From Synechocystis sp. PCC 7338 (GTDB taxonomy: Bacteria > Cyanobacteriota > Cyanobacteriia > Cyanobacteriales > Microcystaceae), in NCBI RefSeq assembly GCF_018282115.1, contig NZ_CP054306.1, forward strand, positions 620,001 to 684,000: a stretch of 64,000 nucleotides of DNA. Direction: 5' to 3'. The notes under the pieces were generated by a model. That model searched no databases. It saw only the letters and a list, made by a program, of their open reading frames with translations, and was not told the origin of the DNA. The position numbers were made by a program, and so were the translations under genes. This document shows, piece after piece, positions 24,183 to 33,116 of this stretch. Positions within the stretch are counted from its first letter, which is position 1, and each line of letters opens with the position of its first letter.

Positions 24183-25196
24183 CTAATAATCAAACCGTTC
24201 TTGGTCATCAGCTCCCATGGGGGGCTCTTCCGCATCGACTGGGGGACGACTGGGACGTTGACTGCGGGGGTTACCACTGCGGGCCGCCTGTTCCTGGTCC
24301 TCGGGAGTGGTGGGGCGGGGAGTTAAATCAGCTTCATCAATGGGTTGGTAGTCCACATAGGCCGCTGGGGGTTCATCTTCGTAGGGGCGGGCATTGCGGG
24401 GGGCATTCCTCTCTGGGCGATCGCCAAAGGAATCATAATCACTGCTCGGACCAGTAGTGGGACGGGGACGGCGGTTACTGGGACGACGGGGGGGATTGGG
24501 GGGATTGCTCGCTTCTGGGCGGGGGCGACGGCTTGAGGGACGACGGCTGGGGGTAGGATCATCCCAAACGTCATTGGCACCACTATCCCAACCAGAGTAA
24601 TCATCTTCATAACCGTAGTTATCGCTGTAACCAGGGGCGGGGCGCTGGGGGGCACTGCGGCCAGCGGGAGGACGGGAACGGATTGGCTTGGTATTGGGAG
24701 GGGGAGCACTGCGACCACTAGGGGGACGGGGCCTGGCCCTAGCTTCCGCTTCTCCATAGCCATCGGGACGGCCACTGCGGGCATCATCGTCATAACCCCT
24801 TAGGCGACGATTGTTACGGGCAACAGGTTCATCCTCTGGTTCCAATTGGTCTAATTCTGCTTCGGTATAGACCCTAGTTTTACTCACCCGGCGATCGTCT
24901 GCGTAGGGGGCACTGCGCCTGGCCTGTTCGGTGGTGATGCCCCGTAAACGGATAGTTTCAGCGGCAAAAAACACGGTGGAGCCACTGAGCAATAATTGCC
25001 CAAACTGTAAAATCGGGTCTAGCCGCCAACCTTGGAACAGTAAAATTAGTCCGCACAGTAGGCCCACAGCGGAGAAAAAGATGTCGTAATCCCGGGACAC
25101 CTCCGGCCGCACCGAGCGCAGGAAATAGAGTCCCGCCCCGGCCACTGCGAGAAAAATACCAAGGATGCTAGCTGAATTGAGCCCGAAATTTACCAT
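24183..25196 (-). CDS. ycf66: Ycf66 family protein
   Basis: 337 residues. The N-terminal 85 residues contain two or three membrane segments (NSASILGIFLAVAGAGLYFL, DIFFSAVGLLCGLILLF, LLLSGSTVFFAAETI), which is the Ycf66 domain known from plastids and cyanobacteria. The remaining two thirds is a low-complexity tail of Arg, Pro, Ser, Asn and Asp repeats (SRRPSSRRPRP-like), probably disordered. Function is unknown. The downstream lipoprotein gene is nine bases away. Confidence 0.88.
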   Translation of the reverse strand: MVNFGLNSASILGIFLAVAGAGLYFLRSVRPEVSRDYDIFFSAVGLLCGLILLFQGWRLDPILQFGQLLLSGSTVFFAAETIRLRGITTEQARRSAPYADDRRVSKTRVYTEAELDQLEPEDEPVARNNRRLRGYDDDARSGRPDGYGEAEARARPRPPSGRSAPPPNTKPIRSRPPAGRSAPQRPAPGYSDNYGYEDDYSGWDSGANDVWDDPTPSRRPSSRRPRPEASNPPNPPRRPSNRRPRPTTGPSSDYDSFGDRPERNAPRNARPYEDEPPAAYVDYQPIDEADLTPRPTTPEDQEQAARSGNPRSQRPSRPPVDAEEPPMGADDQERFDY

Positions 25197-25258
25197 TACC
25201 CTGAAAGCTGATGTTTCTCTGCTCCATGGTAGCTGATTCTGTTAATGGCCGAAGGGGC

Positions 25259-26317
25259 CTAGATATTGGCGATCGCCATTTTGATCTTTTCCGATTCCAG
25301 AGCCTGGCCAATTACCACTAAACGGGTTTGCCGGCTATCTGTCTCTGTCCAAAGGCGATCGTAGAAATAATCAAACCTTGGCCCCACCCCTTGCAGCACC
25401 AGGCGCATATTCTTTTGGGGCACGGCAACAAAACCCTTGATGCGATAAATCTCATGGTTTTCCACTAAATCGGCTAAACCTTTGACCAATTGCTTGGGGT
25501 CAAACTCTCGGTCTAAGGCCACATAGACCGCATTAATGTCCTCGTCGTGGTCGTGATCTTCCTCGTGGTCATGGTGACTGGGGCGACTATGGAGGTTGTC
25601 TTCCACCGCCGCATTAAAACCGAGAAGTATTTCTGGGCTAATTTGCCCTTGGTGACAGGGCACCACTTTCACCCCCGTGGGTAACTGGTCGCCCAACCAA
25701 CTTTCCAACCGTTGTTGATCCGCATCCGCCAATAAATCGGTTTTGGTTAACAGCACCATATCCGCACAGGCCAACTGATCTTCAAACAGTTCTTCGATGG
25801 GAGTTTCATGGTCGAGGCTATCATCGGCCTGCCGTTGCGCTTCCAATGCATCCAAGTCTCCCACCATGGCTCCCCTAGCCAGGGCCTCCCCATCCACCAC
25901 GGTAATTACCCCATCCACCGTGGCTCCAGTGCGAATTTCTGGCCAACGAAAAGCTTGAATTAGGGGTTTGGGCAGGGCTAAACCAGAAGTCTCCACCACA
26001 ATGCAATCAATTTCCTCTCGCCGCTCCAATAAAGCCTGCATGGTGGGCAAAAATTCTTCCTGCACGGTGCAACACAGGCAGCCATTGGCCAATTCGACAA
26101 TTTTAGGGGCTTCATTGCTTGAAGAAGAGATCTGATTACCGTCTTCGTCACACATTTGGCAACTGCGGAGAATATCTCCATCAATGCCCACTTCCCCAAA
26201 CTCGTTGACCAATACGGCAATGCGTCGTCCTTGGTTATTTTGTAATAGGTTCCTAACCAGGGTAGTTTTGCCAGAGCCAAGGAAGCCAGTGACCACGGTA
26301 ACGGGGATTTTGTGCAT
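25259..26317 (-). CDS. CobW/COG0523 family GTPase, putative metal chaperone
   Basis: 352 residues. The G1 loop GFLGSGKTTL is at about 11-20. The metal-binding CxCC motif (NGCLCCTV) is near 78-85. The TKTD guanine-specificity motif is near 192. A His/Asp-rich stretch (HHDHEEDHDHDED) is near 244-256, and a C-terminal CobW_C domain follows. The group inserts or buffers zinc or cobalt; the His-rich loop favours zinc, which is inference. Its 5' region carries a three-copy 10-bp repeat directly before the start codon. Confidence 0.92.
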   Translation of the reverse strand: MHKIPVTVVTGFLGSGKTTLVRNLLQNNQGRRIAVLVNEFGEVGIDGDILRSCQMCDEDGNQISSSSNEAPKIVELANGCLCCTVQEEFLPTMQALLERREEIDCIVVETSGLALPKPLIQAFRWPEIRTGATVDGVITVVDGEALARGAMVGDLDALEAQRQADDSLDHETPIEELFEDQLACADMVLLTKTDLLADADQQRLESWLGDQLPTGVKVVPCHQGQISPEILLGFNAAVEDNLHSRPSHHDHEEDHDHDEDINAVYVALDREFDPKQLVKGLADLVENHEIYRIKGFVAVPQKNMRLVLQGVGPRFDYFYDRLWTETDSRQTRLVVIGQALESEKIKMAIANI

Positions 26318-26320
26318 AGA

Positions 26321-26350
26321 TTTTGTGAAAATTTGTGAAAATTTGTGAAA
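26321..26350. repeat. Three-copy 10-bp tandem repeat before the cobW-type gene
   Basis: TTTTGTGAAA followed by two copies of ATTTGTGAAA, immediately upstream of the minus-strand ATG at 26317 (gap of three bases). In mRNA sense the unit is TTTCACAAAT. The spacing of one helical turn would put copies on one DNA face. It occupies the ribosome-binding region. Confidence 0.9.
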
Positions 26351-26415
26351 ATTAAATGGTGGCTATCCAAGGGAGTATTTAAGTTTAGCGGTGGTTTTCC
26401 CCCCAAGGAACGGTC

Positions 26416-27192
26416 ATGATGGATAAAGATTTTTCCCCCACTAAGATTGTGCCCATGGCAATGCTCCTTTCCTCTCCCTCCAGCGATCCAGTAGCAACGG
26501 CGCCAACGGAACCGGTGGTGGCTATGGAAAATCTCAGTCACTTCTACGGTACTGGCAACCTACGCAAACAGATTTTATTTGATATCAATCTCCGACTTGA
26601 GGAAGGGGAAGTGGTGATCCTCAAGGGGCCCTCCGGTTCGGGAAAAACCACATTGTTGACCCTCATGGGGGGATTGCGGTCAGCCCAGAGCGGTAGTTTG
26701 CGGGTGTTTGGTCAGGAGTTAAACGGCGCAAAAAAACACGAGTTAGTCCAGATCCGCCGTCACATTGGTTATATTTTCCAGGCCCATAATTTGCTGGAAT
26801 CCCTCACTGCTAGGCAAAATGTGCAGATGGCCATCGAACTACACCCCCGATACAATGACCATCAGGCAAAGGAATTGTCCATTGCTATGCTGGAAGCAGT
26901 GGGCCTAGGAGAGCACGTCAACTACCATCCCCACAACCTTTCCGGTGGACAAAAACAACGGGTGGCGATCGCCAGGGCTTTGGTTTCCCATCCCAAAATG
27001 ATTTTGGCCGATGAACCAACGGCGGCCTTAGACAGTAAATCGGGCCATGACGTGGTCGAGTTAATGCGAAAGCTAGCCCGGGAACAGGGGTCTACTATTT
27101 TGATTGTTACCCACGACAACCGCATTTTGGACGTGGCGGACCGGATTATTCAACTTGAAGATGGGCAACTTTGTGCCGACCCAGGGGAGTGA
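26416..27192 (+). CDS. DevA-type ABC transporter ATP-binding protein
   Basis: 258 residues. Walker A GPSGSGKTT is near 74-82, signature LSGGQKQRVAIARAL near 176-190, Walker B MILADEPTAALD near 196-207, and the switch His in VTHDN. The sequence fits the MacB/LolD-like DevA group of cyanobacteria, which works with a membrane-fusion protein and a FtsX-type permease to export lipids or glycolipids. No such partners are adjacent. The first 30 residues are not part of the fold, so a later Met may be the start. It is divergent from the cobW-type gene. Confidence 0.85.
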   Translation: MMDKDFSPTKIVPMAMLLSSPSSDPVATAPTEPVVAMENLSHFYGTGNLRKQILFDINLRLEEGEVVILKGPSGSGKTTLLTLMGGLRSAQSGSLRVFGQELNGAKKHELVQIRRHIGYIFQAHNLLESLTARQNVQMAIELHPRYNDHQAKELSIAMLEAVGLGEHVNYHPHNLSGGQKQRVAIARALVSHPKMILADEPTAALDSKSGHDVVELMRKLAREQGSTILIVTHDNRILDVADRIIQLEDGQLCADPGE

Positions 27193-27484
27193 AGATTAAT
27201 TAACCAACCCTAAAAACTCAGCTAGAAGCTCAATATAATGAACACAGCTAAATACTCAAATCAAATCATAGAGATACAGTAAAGAGTTTGCTGTGCCACT
27301 CAGACACCGTAACCGTTGTATTTAGGATTAGTAAAAGCCTATTTACCAGGTTTTAGTTTTGCTTTAATTTTCCTCAAAACTTTAGGCACAGGGACGTTAC
27401 CAGGCAACCCTTGGGGAGGCAAAACAAGATAATTAAACTGAACTGACCAATGAACCCCTCGCCTTGGAACTTAGCAGTGATTGC

Positions 27485-28384
27485 ATGACCCAGAATCCCT
27501 ACCAAATTTTACTGATTGAAGACGATTCGGCCACAGCGACAATGGTTGAGAATTATCTGGGTTCGTCGACTATGTCCCCTTTGGCGGCCCGTCTGCCAGT
27601 GCAAATCACAGCGGTGTCGAATTTGGCTGGGGCGGTGGAAGTTTGCCAAGACCGGGAATTTGCCATTGTTTTATTAGATCTATTTTTATCGGAAATTCAA
27701 GGAATTGATACTCTAATTAAAGCCCGTATAATTTTTCCCGACCAATCCATCATTGCCTATAGCCAAAGTGAAGATGAGCATTTAGTTATTCAAGCTTTTC
27801 AGCACGGGGCCGATGGCTATTTACGACTCAAAAACCTAGACAGCTATTTGCTTTATTATGAATTGCTATCGGTTTTAGAAAGAAATATTTATCGCCGCAA
27901 GAGTGAAAATCAACGGAACTTAGCCAGCCAACAGAAAGAATACCGCGACCTGGAAACCCTAATTAGCTCCACCACCAGCGTCACCGCCCGGATATTTGGC
28001 TCCGATACCATCAAAGACTCCTTTCCAGAATTGTTTGAAGAATTGAAACAATCCTATGGACAGTTGTTAGAGTTAGCGTTGGATCAAAGGGCCTTTAGGA
28101 TAGACCATAATCTGTCTGGTCGCTTGAGAAATTTAGCTGATCGCCTAGGTTTTATGAAAGCCAGCCCCAGAGATATTATCGAAATCCACACCACGACCCT
28201 CAAGGAAAAAAATCACAATATTAATGTGGTTAAATCCCAAGCCTATGCCGTCGAAGGCAGATTGATAGTATTAGAATTAATGGGGTATTTAGCTGGCTTT
28301 TACCGCAAGTACTATGTCAGCTTAAATAATTTGAATATTTCCTCCCGCATTTCACCACAGCTCCCTCCCAAAGATGGTTCTTGA
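27485..28384 (+). CDS. kaiA3: KaiA3: receiver domain fused to KaiA C-terminal domain
   Basis: 299 residues from the ATG at 27485; a TTG 21 bases upstream would add seven. The N-terminus is a NarL-like receiver: acidic pair at 13-14 (IEDDSAT), phospho-acceptor Asp65 (VLLDLFL), then IAYSQ and GADGYL. Classical KaiA has only a pseudo-receiver without these residues. The C-terminal 110 residues resemble the KaiA dimer/KaiC-binding helices (DIIEIHTTTLKEKN, then LELMGYLAGFYRKYY). This is the layout described for KaiA3 (Sll0485) of Synechocystis, which acts on the KaiB3-KaiC3 oscillator. kaiB2 follows 182 bases later; no kaiC is near. Confidence 0.88.
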   Translation: MTQNPYQILLIEDDSATATMVENYLGSSTMSPLAARLPVQITAVSNLAGAVEVCQDREFAIVLLDLFLSEIQGIDTLIKARIIFPDQSIIAYSQSEDEHLVIQAFQHGADGYLRLKNLDSYLLYYELLSVLERNIYRRKSENQRNLASQQKEYRDLETLISSTTSVTARIFGSDTIKDSFPELFEELKQSYGQLLELALDQRAFRIDHNLSGRLRNLADRLGFMKASPRDIIEIHTTTLKEKNHNINVVKSQAYAVEGRLIVLELMGYLAGFYRKYYVSLNNLNISSRISPQLPPKDGS

Positions 28385-28429
28385 GGTGATGATATCTACT
28401 CAATTAGTGGGTTACTTGATCAACCTGAT

Positions 28430-28452
28430 ATATTTTATTTTAACTAAAATAT
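28430..28452. promoter_or_regulatory. AT-rich inverted repeat between kaiA3 and kaiB2
   Basis: ATATTTTA (28430-28437) and TAAAATAT (28445-28452) form a perfect 8-bp inverted repeat with a 7-base loop, in the 182-base gap between the two kai genes. It may be a protein site or a weak hairpin; nothing shows which. Confidence 0.4.
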
Positions 28453-28566
28453 TAATCTGTTGATTGATGGTTTCCTTCCCTTTAAGTTCCCTTGAGTTTA
28501 AGTTATTCACCCCAGGTTTATTTAGTTGGATTTTAGCATTGGCTTTATTTACTATCAACGACGAAT

Positions 28567-28869
28567 ATGAATAGGATTGTCTTAAGACTTTATATTACGG
28601 GTAATTCGGTGCGTTCTCAGCAGGCGATCGCCAATATTTACCGCATTTGTCAAGAAGATTTAGGTGATCAGTACAATGTTGAAATCATCGATGTATTGGA
28701 GCAACCCCAACGGGCGGAAGAGGAAAAAATCATGGTCACCCCCACCCTGATCAAACAATTGCCCCCTCCTCTGCAACGGATTATCGGTGATATGTCCAAT
28801 ACGGAAAAAGTTTTGCTGGGGTTAGACATTGTGCCCGAAGGTTTGCACGTCCATTTCCCGGAGGATTGA
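28567..28869 (+). CDS. kaiB2: KaiB2 circadian clock protein homologue
   Basis: 100 residues, the length of KaiB. A thioredoxin-like N-terminus (VLRLYITGNSVRSQQAI) is followed by the family block VEIIDVLEQPQRAEEEKIMVTPTLIK and the C-terminal IIGDMSNTEKVLLGLDI. Canonical KaiB switches fold to bind KaiC; the residues around the switch are conserved. In Synechocystis this gene lies behind kaiA3 and away from kaiC, and matches KaiB2 as I recall it. There is no evident Shine-Dalgarno before the ATG. Confidence 0.9.
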   Translation: MNRIVLRLYITGNSVRSQQAIANIYRICQEDLGDQYNVEIIDVLEQPQRAEEEKIMVTPTLIKQLPPPLQRIIGDMSNTEKVLLGLDIVPEGLHVHFPED

Positions 28870-28987
28870 GGGCTATCCCCTAGGCGGTGGGTCAATATTA
28901 GGTGATTATTAGAAACTAGGGCGAAAATTTTGCCTCACATTCCTCTGGCGATCGCCAAAGCTCAAGTTTTTTCTGATCTACCCCTCC

Positions 28988-30190
28988 ATGTTGCCCAATT
29001 CCCACCAACGCCAAGCTGTCCAGGCCCTCTACAATACCTATCCTTTTCCCCCGGAACCGCTGTTACAGGAACCACCCCCGGGTTATAACTGGCGCTGGCA
29101 ATGGACTGCGGTGCACAATTTCTGTTTGGGGCGACGGCCATCTAACCAAAAAATTCGTATTCTCGATGCCGGCTGTGGTACTGGGGTGGGAACGGAATAT
29201 TTAGTTCACCTTAACCCCGAAGCGACAATCCACGCCATTGACATTAGCGAAGGGGCGTTGCAGGTTGCCCAGGAAAGGTTACAAAAATCCGGCGTGTGGC
29301 GTGACCGAGTGAGTTTTCAGCAGTTACCCCTCGAAAATGCCGCCAGCATACCAGGACAATTTGACTACATTAACTCCGTGGGGGTGTTGCACCATCTCCC
29401 TGACCCCATTGCAGGCATCCAAGCTCTAGCGGAAAAATTAGCTCCCGGTGGTTTATTCCACATTTTTGTTTACGCTGAAATCGGCCGTTGGGAAATCCAG
29501 CTCATGCAAAGGGCGATCTCCATTTTACAGGGGGAAAAACGGGGCGACTACCAGGATGGAGTAGCAGTAGGTCGACAAATTTTTGCTAGTTTGCCGGAAT
29601 ATAACCGTTTAGTGAAAAGGGAAAAAGAGCGTTGGTCTCTGGAAAATCATCGGGACGAATCCTTTGCAGATATGTATGTCCATCCCCAGGAAACTGACTA
29701 CAACATTAATACTTTGTTTGAATTAATCGACTCGGCTAGACTAGAATTTCTAGGCTTTTCCAACCCCGACTATTGGCAACTCGATCGCCTGTTGGGTAAA
29801 GCGCCGGATTTAATGGCCCGGGCCAAAGATTTAGGCGAAAAGGAACGGTATTGCCTCATTGAATTATTAGATCCCGAAATTACCCATTACGAATTTTTCT
29901 TGGCTAAACCCCCCATACAAATTAGTGACTGGTCGGACGATCAAACCCTACTGCAAGCCATCCCCAATCTCCATCCCTGTGTTACTGGTTGGCCCAGCCG
30001 CAGTTTATTTGACTATAACTATCAGCCGTTAGAGTTAACCGAAGAGGAATTTAAGTTTCTTCAAGCAGTGGAAGCCCAGACAGAAACTCAAGCAAATGTG
30101 GAAAAAATTCTGACTGACCTAGGCGATCAATCCATCAACTTGGCATTGGTGCGGAGCCTCCAAACTCGGCAATCACTCACCCTCAGTTAA
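28988..30190 (+). CDS. SAM-dependent methyltransferase, class I
   Basis: 400 residues. SAM motif ILDAGCGTGVGTEYL is near 57-71, followed by HAIDISEGALQVAQ and a DYINSVGVLHHLPDP motif typical of small-molecule methyltransferases. The C-terminal 150 residues have no recognised domain. Substrate unknown. Same orientation as the kai genes, 119 bases after kaiB2. Confidence 0.85.
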   Translation: MLPNSHQRQAVQALYNTYPFPPEPLLQEPPPGYNWRWQWTAVHNFCLGRRPSNQKIRILDAGCGTGVGTEYLVHLNPEATIHAIDISEGALQVAQERLQKSGVWRDRVSFQQLPLENAASIPGQFDYINSVGVLHHLPDPIAGIQALAEKLAPGGLFHIFVYAEIGRWEIQLMQRAISILQGEKRGDYQDGVAVGRQIFASLPEYNRLVKREKERWSLENHRDESFADMYVHPQETDYNINTLFELIDSARLEFLGFSNPDYWQLDRLLGKAPDLMARAKDLGEKERYCLIELLDPEITHYEFFLAKPPIQISDWSDDQTLLQAIPNLHPCVTGWPSRSLFDYNYQPLELTEEEFKFLQAVEAQTETQANVEKILTDLGDQSINLALVRSLQTRQSLTLS

Positions 30191-30241
30191 TGCTAAGGAC
30201 TAAAATTGAAAAGTCCCCCTGGTTGCACAGAGGAAATTGCC

Positions 30242-30853
30242 ATGGTTCAGGTCGTTGATCATCCCAAGTCACTGCCGTTGAATATCCCCGAAGAACTGGC
30301 CTTGCAGGTTACACCAGCACAATTTGCCGTTTTAGCGGCGGAAAATCGTGATTTAAGGCTTGAACGTACAGCAACGGGAATATTAATTGTGAATCCTCCC
30401 ACTGGTAGTGATTCAGGTAATCGTAATGCCAAAATCATTACTCAACTTGGGTCATGGGGAGAAGCCAACCCAGATATGGGTGAAGTTTTTGATTCCTCTA
30501 CAGGCTTTGAACTTCCCAATGGCGCTAATCGATCGCCGGGTGCATCGTGGATAGCTAAGGAACGCTGGCAGGCACTGAGCCAAAAAGAACAGGAGGGATT
30601 TGCGCCCCTTTGTCCAGATTTTGTGGTGGAATTACGTTCCCGAACCGACAGTCTTAAGAAACTGCAGGAAAAGATGCAGGAGTATATGGAAAACGGCGCT
30701 CAGTTGGGTTGGCTGATTGATCCCCAAACTAAACGGGTGGAAATTTATCGTTCCGGTCAAGCTGTGGAAGTTTTAGAAAATCCCAGCCATCTATCAGGGG
30801 AAACTGTTTTGCCAGGATTTACCCTATCTCTGCAAAGAATTTTCCCTAGTTAA
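30242..30853 (+). CDS. Uma2 family (DUF820) nuclease-like protein
   Basis: 203 residues from the ATG at 30242, preceded by GAGG at a good distance; a TTG at 30206 gives a longer, less likely product. It matches the cyanobacterial Uma2/DUF820 family, which has a PD-(D/E)xK-like fold. The catalytic pattern is visible as PDFVVELRSRTDSLKKLQEK near 134-153, and GWLIDPQTKRVEIYR follows. Such genes are numerous in cyanobacteria; their role is unresolved. It is not clearly tied to neighbours. Confidence 0.85.
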   Translation: MVQVVDHPKSLPLNIPEELALQVTPAQFAVLAAENRDLRLERTATGILIVNPPTGSDSGNRNAKIITQLGSWGEANPDMGEVFDSSTGFELPNGANRSPGASWIAKERWQALSQKEQEGFAPLCPDFVVELRSRTDSLKKLQEKMQEYMENGAQLGWLIDPQTKRVEIYRSGQAVEVLENPSHLSGETVLPGFTLSLQRIFPS

Positions 30854-30870
30854 CGGAGGTAAAATTCTGT

Positions 30871-31503
30871 TTACAAAACCCCTTTGGAACTGGGAATAGT
30901 ATCGGCCCGGCGGGGGTCAACTTCGATCGCCATGCGCATGGCCCGGGCAAAGGCTTTAAAGGTGGCTTCGATGATGTGATGGGAATTAATACCGTCCAAC
31001 TGGCGGATATGCAGAGTCATCTGACTGTGGTTCACTACAGCCACGAAAAATTCCCGTACCAATTGGGTGTCATAGGTGCCCACCCGTTCCGTGGGAATCT
31101 GCAAACCATAGCTGAGGTGGGGCCGGCCGGAAAAGTCTAACGTTACCTGTACCAATGCTTCATCCAAAGGGGCAATGAAATGACCAAAGCGATTAATTCC
31201 CCGGCGATCGCCAAGGGCTTCTGCTAAAGCCTGACCCAGGGTAATGCCGACATCTTCGTTGGTGTGGTGGTCATCAATTTCAATATCCCCAGTGGCATTC
31301 ACTTCCAGGTCAATCAAACCGTGGGAAGCAATCTGGTGCAACATATGATCTAAGAACGGAACTCCCGTGGCCACATGGCATAAACCACTACCCATTAAAT
31401 TCAAACTCACCCGCACATCGGTTTCCTTGGTGACTCGATGCACCGCCGCTGAGCGAGGAGAGAAATTAGGCACAAGCAGGGAAGAGGTGGAAGACTCCGG
31501 CAT
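30871..31503 (-). CDS. hisB: Imidazoleglycerol-phosphate dehydratase
   Basis: 210 residues from the ATG at 31503; a TTG 36 bases upstream would lengthen it. Sixth step of histidine synthesis. Both metal-binding motifs are present: [11 protein letters not shown] (near 77-88) and [16 protein letters not shown] (near 174-189). The protein is monofunctional with no phosphatase domain. Normal length. Not in an operon with other his genes here; hisH lies 16 kb away. Confidence 0.96.
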   Translation of the reverse strand: MPESSTSSLLVPNFSPRSAAVHRVTKETDVRVSLNLMGSGLCHVATGVPFLDHMLHQIASHGLIDLEVNATGDIEIDDHHTNEDVGITLGQALAEALGDRRGINRFGHFIAPLDEALVQVTLDFSGRPHLSYGLQIPTERVGTYDTQLVREFFVAVVNHSQMTLHIRQLDGINSHHIIEATFKAFARAMRMAIEVDPRRADTIPSSKGVL

Positions 31504-31840
31504 GGGGAAAGATGAAATATTGGTGAAATCGAGTCGCAATGGCTTTTGGCAAAACAGCCTTAGTCTATTTTAAGGGTAAAGAGAAGATTGCCAGAATTTA
31601 GAGAGTGTTTTAGAAGCTTCCCCGCTCCCTCTATTTTGGGAGGAAATCTAGAGAACAGTCTCCCGAAATTGCGATTGCTTTAGCGAGTCGATTTATGGAA
31701 TTAATCAAGACCTTGCCAAGGGACTATTGAAAAAGCAGGCAAATCTAAAGCCAGAGACAGGGTTGACCCACCTCACTTGGGGTCTGACCGAGAACAGGCG
31801 ATAATATGCCCAGATTGTTTACTCACTAATTTCCCCCGCC
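31504..31840. other. Intergenic region, nothing recognised
   Basis: The 337 bases between divergent hisB and the ABC ATPase gene contain no open frame with recognisable content. Two promoters should lie here; no consensus pair with correct spacing was found. Confidence 0.5.
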
Positions 31841-32869
31841 ATGATTGAGGTTGAACATCTCAGCAAAGTTTATGGGTCCACCACCGCCATCCAAGATGTG
31901 GACTTTTCGGTGCAAAAAGGTGAAATTCTCGGTTTTTTGGGCCCTAATGGCGCAGGGAAAACCACCACTATGCGGATTTTGGCTGGCTATATTCCGGCCA
32001 CCACCGGGACAGTGCGGGTGGCGGGGTTTGATGTCCATGAACAATCCTTGGCGGTGCGGAAACGCATTGGTTATCTACCGGAAAATCCTCCCCTCTATGG
32101 GGACATGACCGTGGAAAGCTTTTTGGGTTTTGTGGCTAGCATTAAGGGAGTTAAACCAGGCGATCGCCGGCAGCGGGTGACCTGGGCCATGGAACGGTGC
32201 CAGTTAACGGAAAAACGCAAAGTTCTAATTCGCAAGCTGTCCAAGGGCTTTAAGCAACGGGTGGGCATTGCCCAGGCCATTGTCCATGATCCAGCGGTGA
32301 TCATTTTGGATGAACCCACGGTGGGGCTAGACCCCAAGCAAATTATTGAAGTGCGTAACTTAATCAAAAGTTTGGCAGAGGACCACACCATTATCCTTTC
32401 CACCCATATTTTGCCGGAAGTAAGCATGACCTGTGACCGGGTAACCATCATCAACCAAGGGCGAGTAGTGGCCACCAATACCCCGGGCAATTTACTAGCA
32501 GATTTAAAAGGTAATCTCAGTTATCAGTTGGAAGTAGCTGGGGCAGAGGAAACGGCGATCGCCCATTGTTTACAGTCCTTGCCCGGTGTGGAAGAGGTGG
32601 AGATTAAAACCCATCCCCAACAGCAGGAACGTCAGCAAATTTTGGTGCGGAGTAATCAACCGGAGGAACTGGGGCAACAATTAGCCCAGGCGATCGTCAC
32701 CCAGGGTTGGAATCTGTACGAGATGCAACGGCTACGCCCCACCTTGGAAGATGTGTTTTTAAATCTGATTACCAGCGAAGTGGTGGACGAGGAAACGGCC
32801 GTGGAATTACCCCAAGAAAAATCCGAAAATCAAGAAGAAAGCAATAAAAATTCAGAAAATGCTCAGTAA
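31841..32869 (+). CDS. ABC-2 type transporter ATP-binding protein
   Basis: 342 residues. Walker A GPNGAGKTTTM is near 34-44, signature LSKGFKQRVGIAQAI near 132-146, Walker B VIILDEPTVGLDP near 151-163, and the H-loop in STHIL. A C-terminal DUF4162-like domain (to about 300) and an acidic Glu/Asn tail follow. The family drives exporters such as those for polysaccharide or gliding-machinery components. The permease is not adjacent. The last bases overlap the convergent zinc-ribbon gene. Confidence 0.9.
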   Translation: MIEVEHLSKVYGSTTAIQDVDFSVQKGEILGFLGPNGAGKTTTMRILAGYIPATTGTVRVAGFDVHEQSLAVRKRIGYLPENPPLYGDMTVESFLGFVASIKGVKPGDRRQRVTWAMERCQLTEKRKVLIRKLSKGFKQRVGIAQAIVHDPAVIILDEPTVGLDPKQIIEVRNLIKSLAEDHTIILSTHILPEVSMTCDRVTIINQGRVVATNTPGNLLADLKGNLSYQLEVAGAEETAIAHCLQSLPGVEEVEIKTHPQQQERQQILVRSNQPEELGQQLAQAIVTQGWNLYEMQRLRPTLEDVFLNLITSEVVDEETAVELPQEKSENQEESNKNSENAQ

Positions 32870-33036
32870 TCGCTGTCAGCAACGCAAATTCCCTTGCATT
32901 TAATGCCATTACTGGCGGTGCGGCGACAATGGGGACAAAGAATGGGTTCCGAATCCGACGAGGAAGGTGATGAGCCTTGGCGACCGCCAGCTTGGGATGT
33001 GGTTCTGTCTGAATGATCGGTGGCGGAGACAACCAT
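32863..33036 (-). CDS. Small zinc-ribbon protein
   Basis: 57 residues beginning MVVSATDHSDR. A Ser/Gln-rich N-terminal half is followed by a four-cysteine cluster CPHC (34-37) and CKGIC (47-51), suited to one zinc ion. It ends VADSDY. The stop overlaps the end of the convergent ABC ATPase gene by seven bases. Function unknown; the Cys spacing suggests nucleic-acid or protein binding. The coding call rests on the metal motif. Confidence 0.65.
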   Translation of the reverse strand: MVVSATDHSDRTTSQAGGRQGSSPSSSDSEPILCPHCRRTASNGIKCKGICVADSDY

Positions 33037-33116
33037 GAAATAAGTTAAGTGTTACTGTTCGGGCTAGGTGTTGTTTCTACCATTGTGCCAAGGGATCAAT
33101 TTTCTCGCAGGGGACC

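Noticed and set aside
24116-24793. Frames antisense or offset to ycf66 with Pro/Val-rich products
   Set aside because: Produced by the repetitive GC-rich tail of ycf66 read in other frames.
27234-27239. TATAAT box upstream of kaiA3
   Set aside because: No acceptable -35 at 16-18 bases; too common a sequence in AT-rich gaps to claim a promoter.
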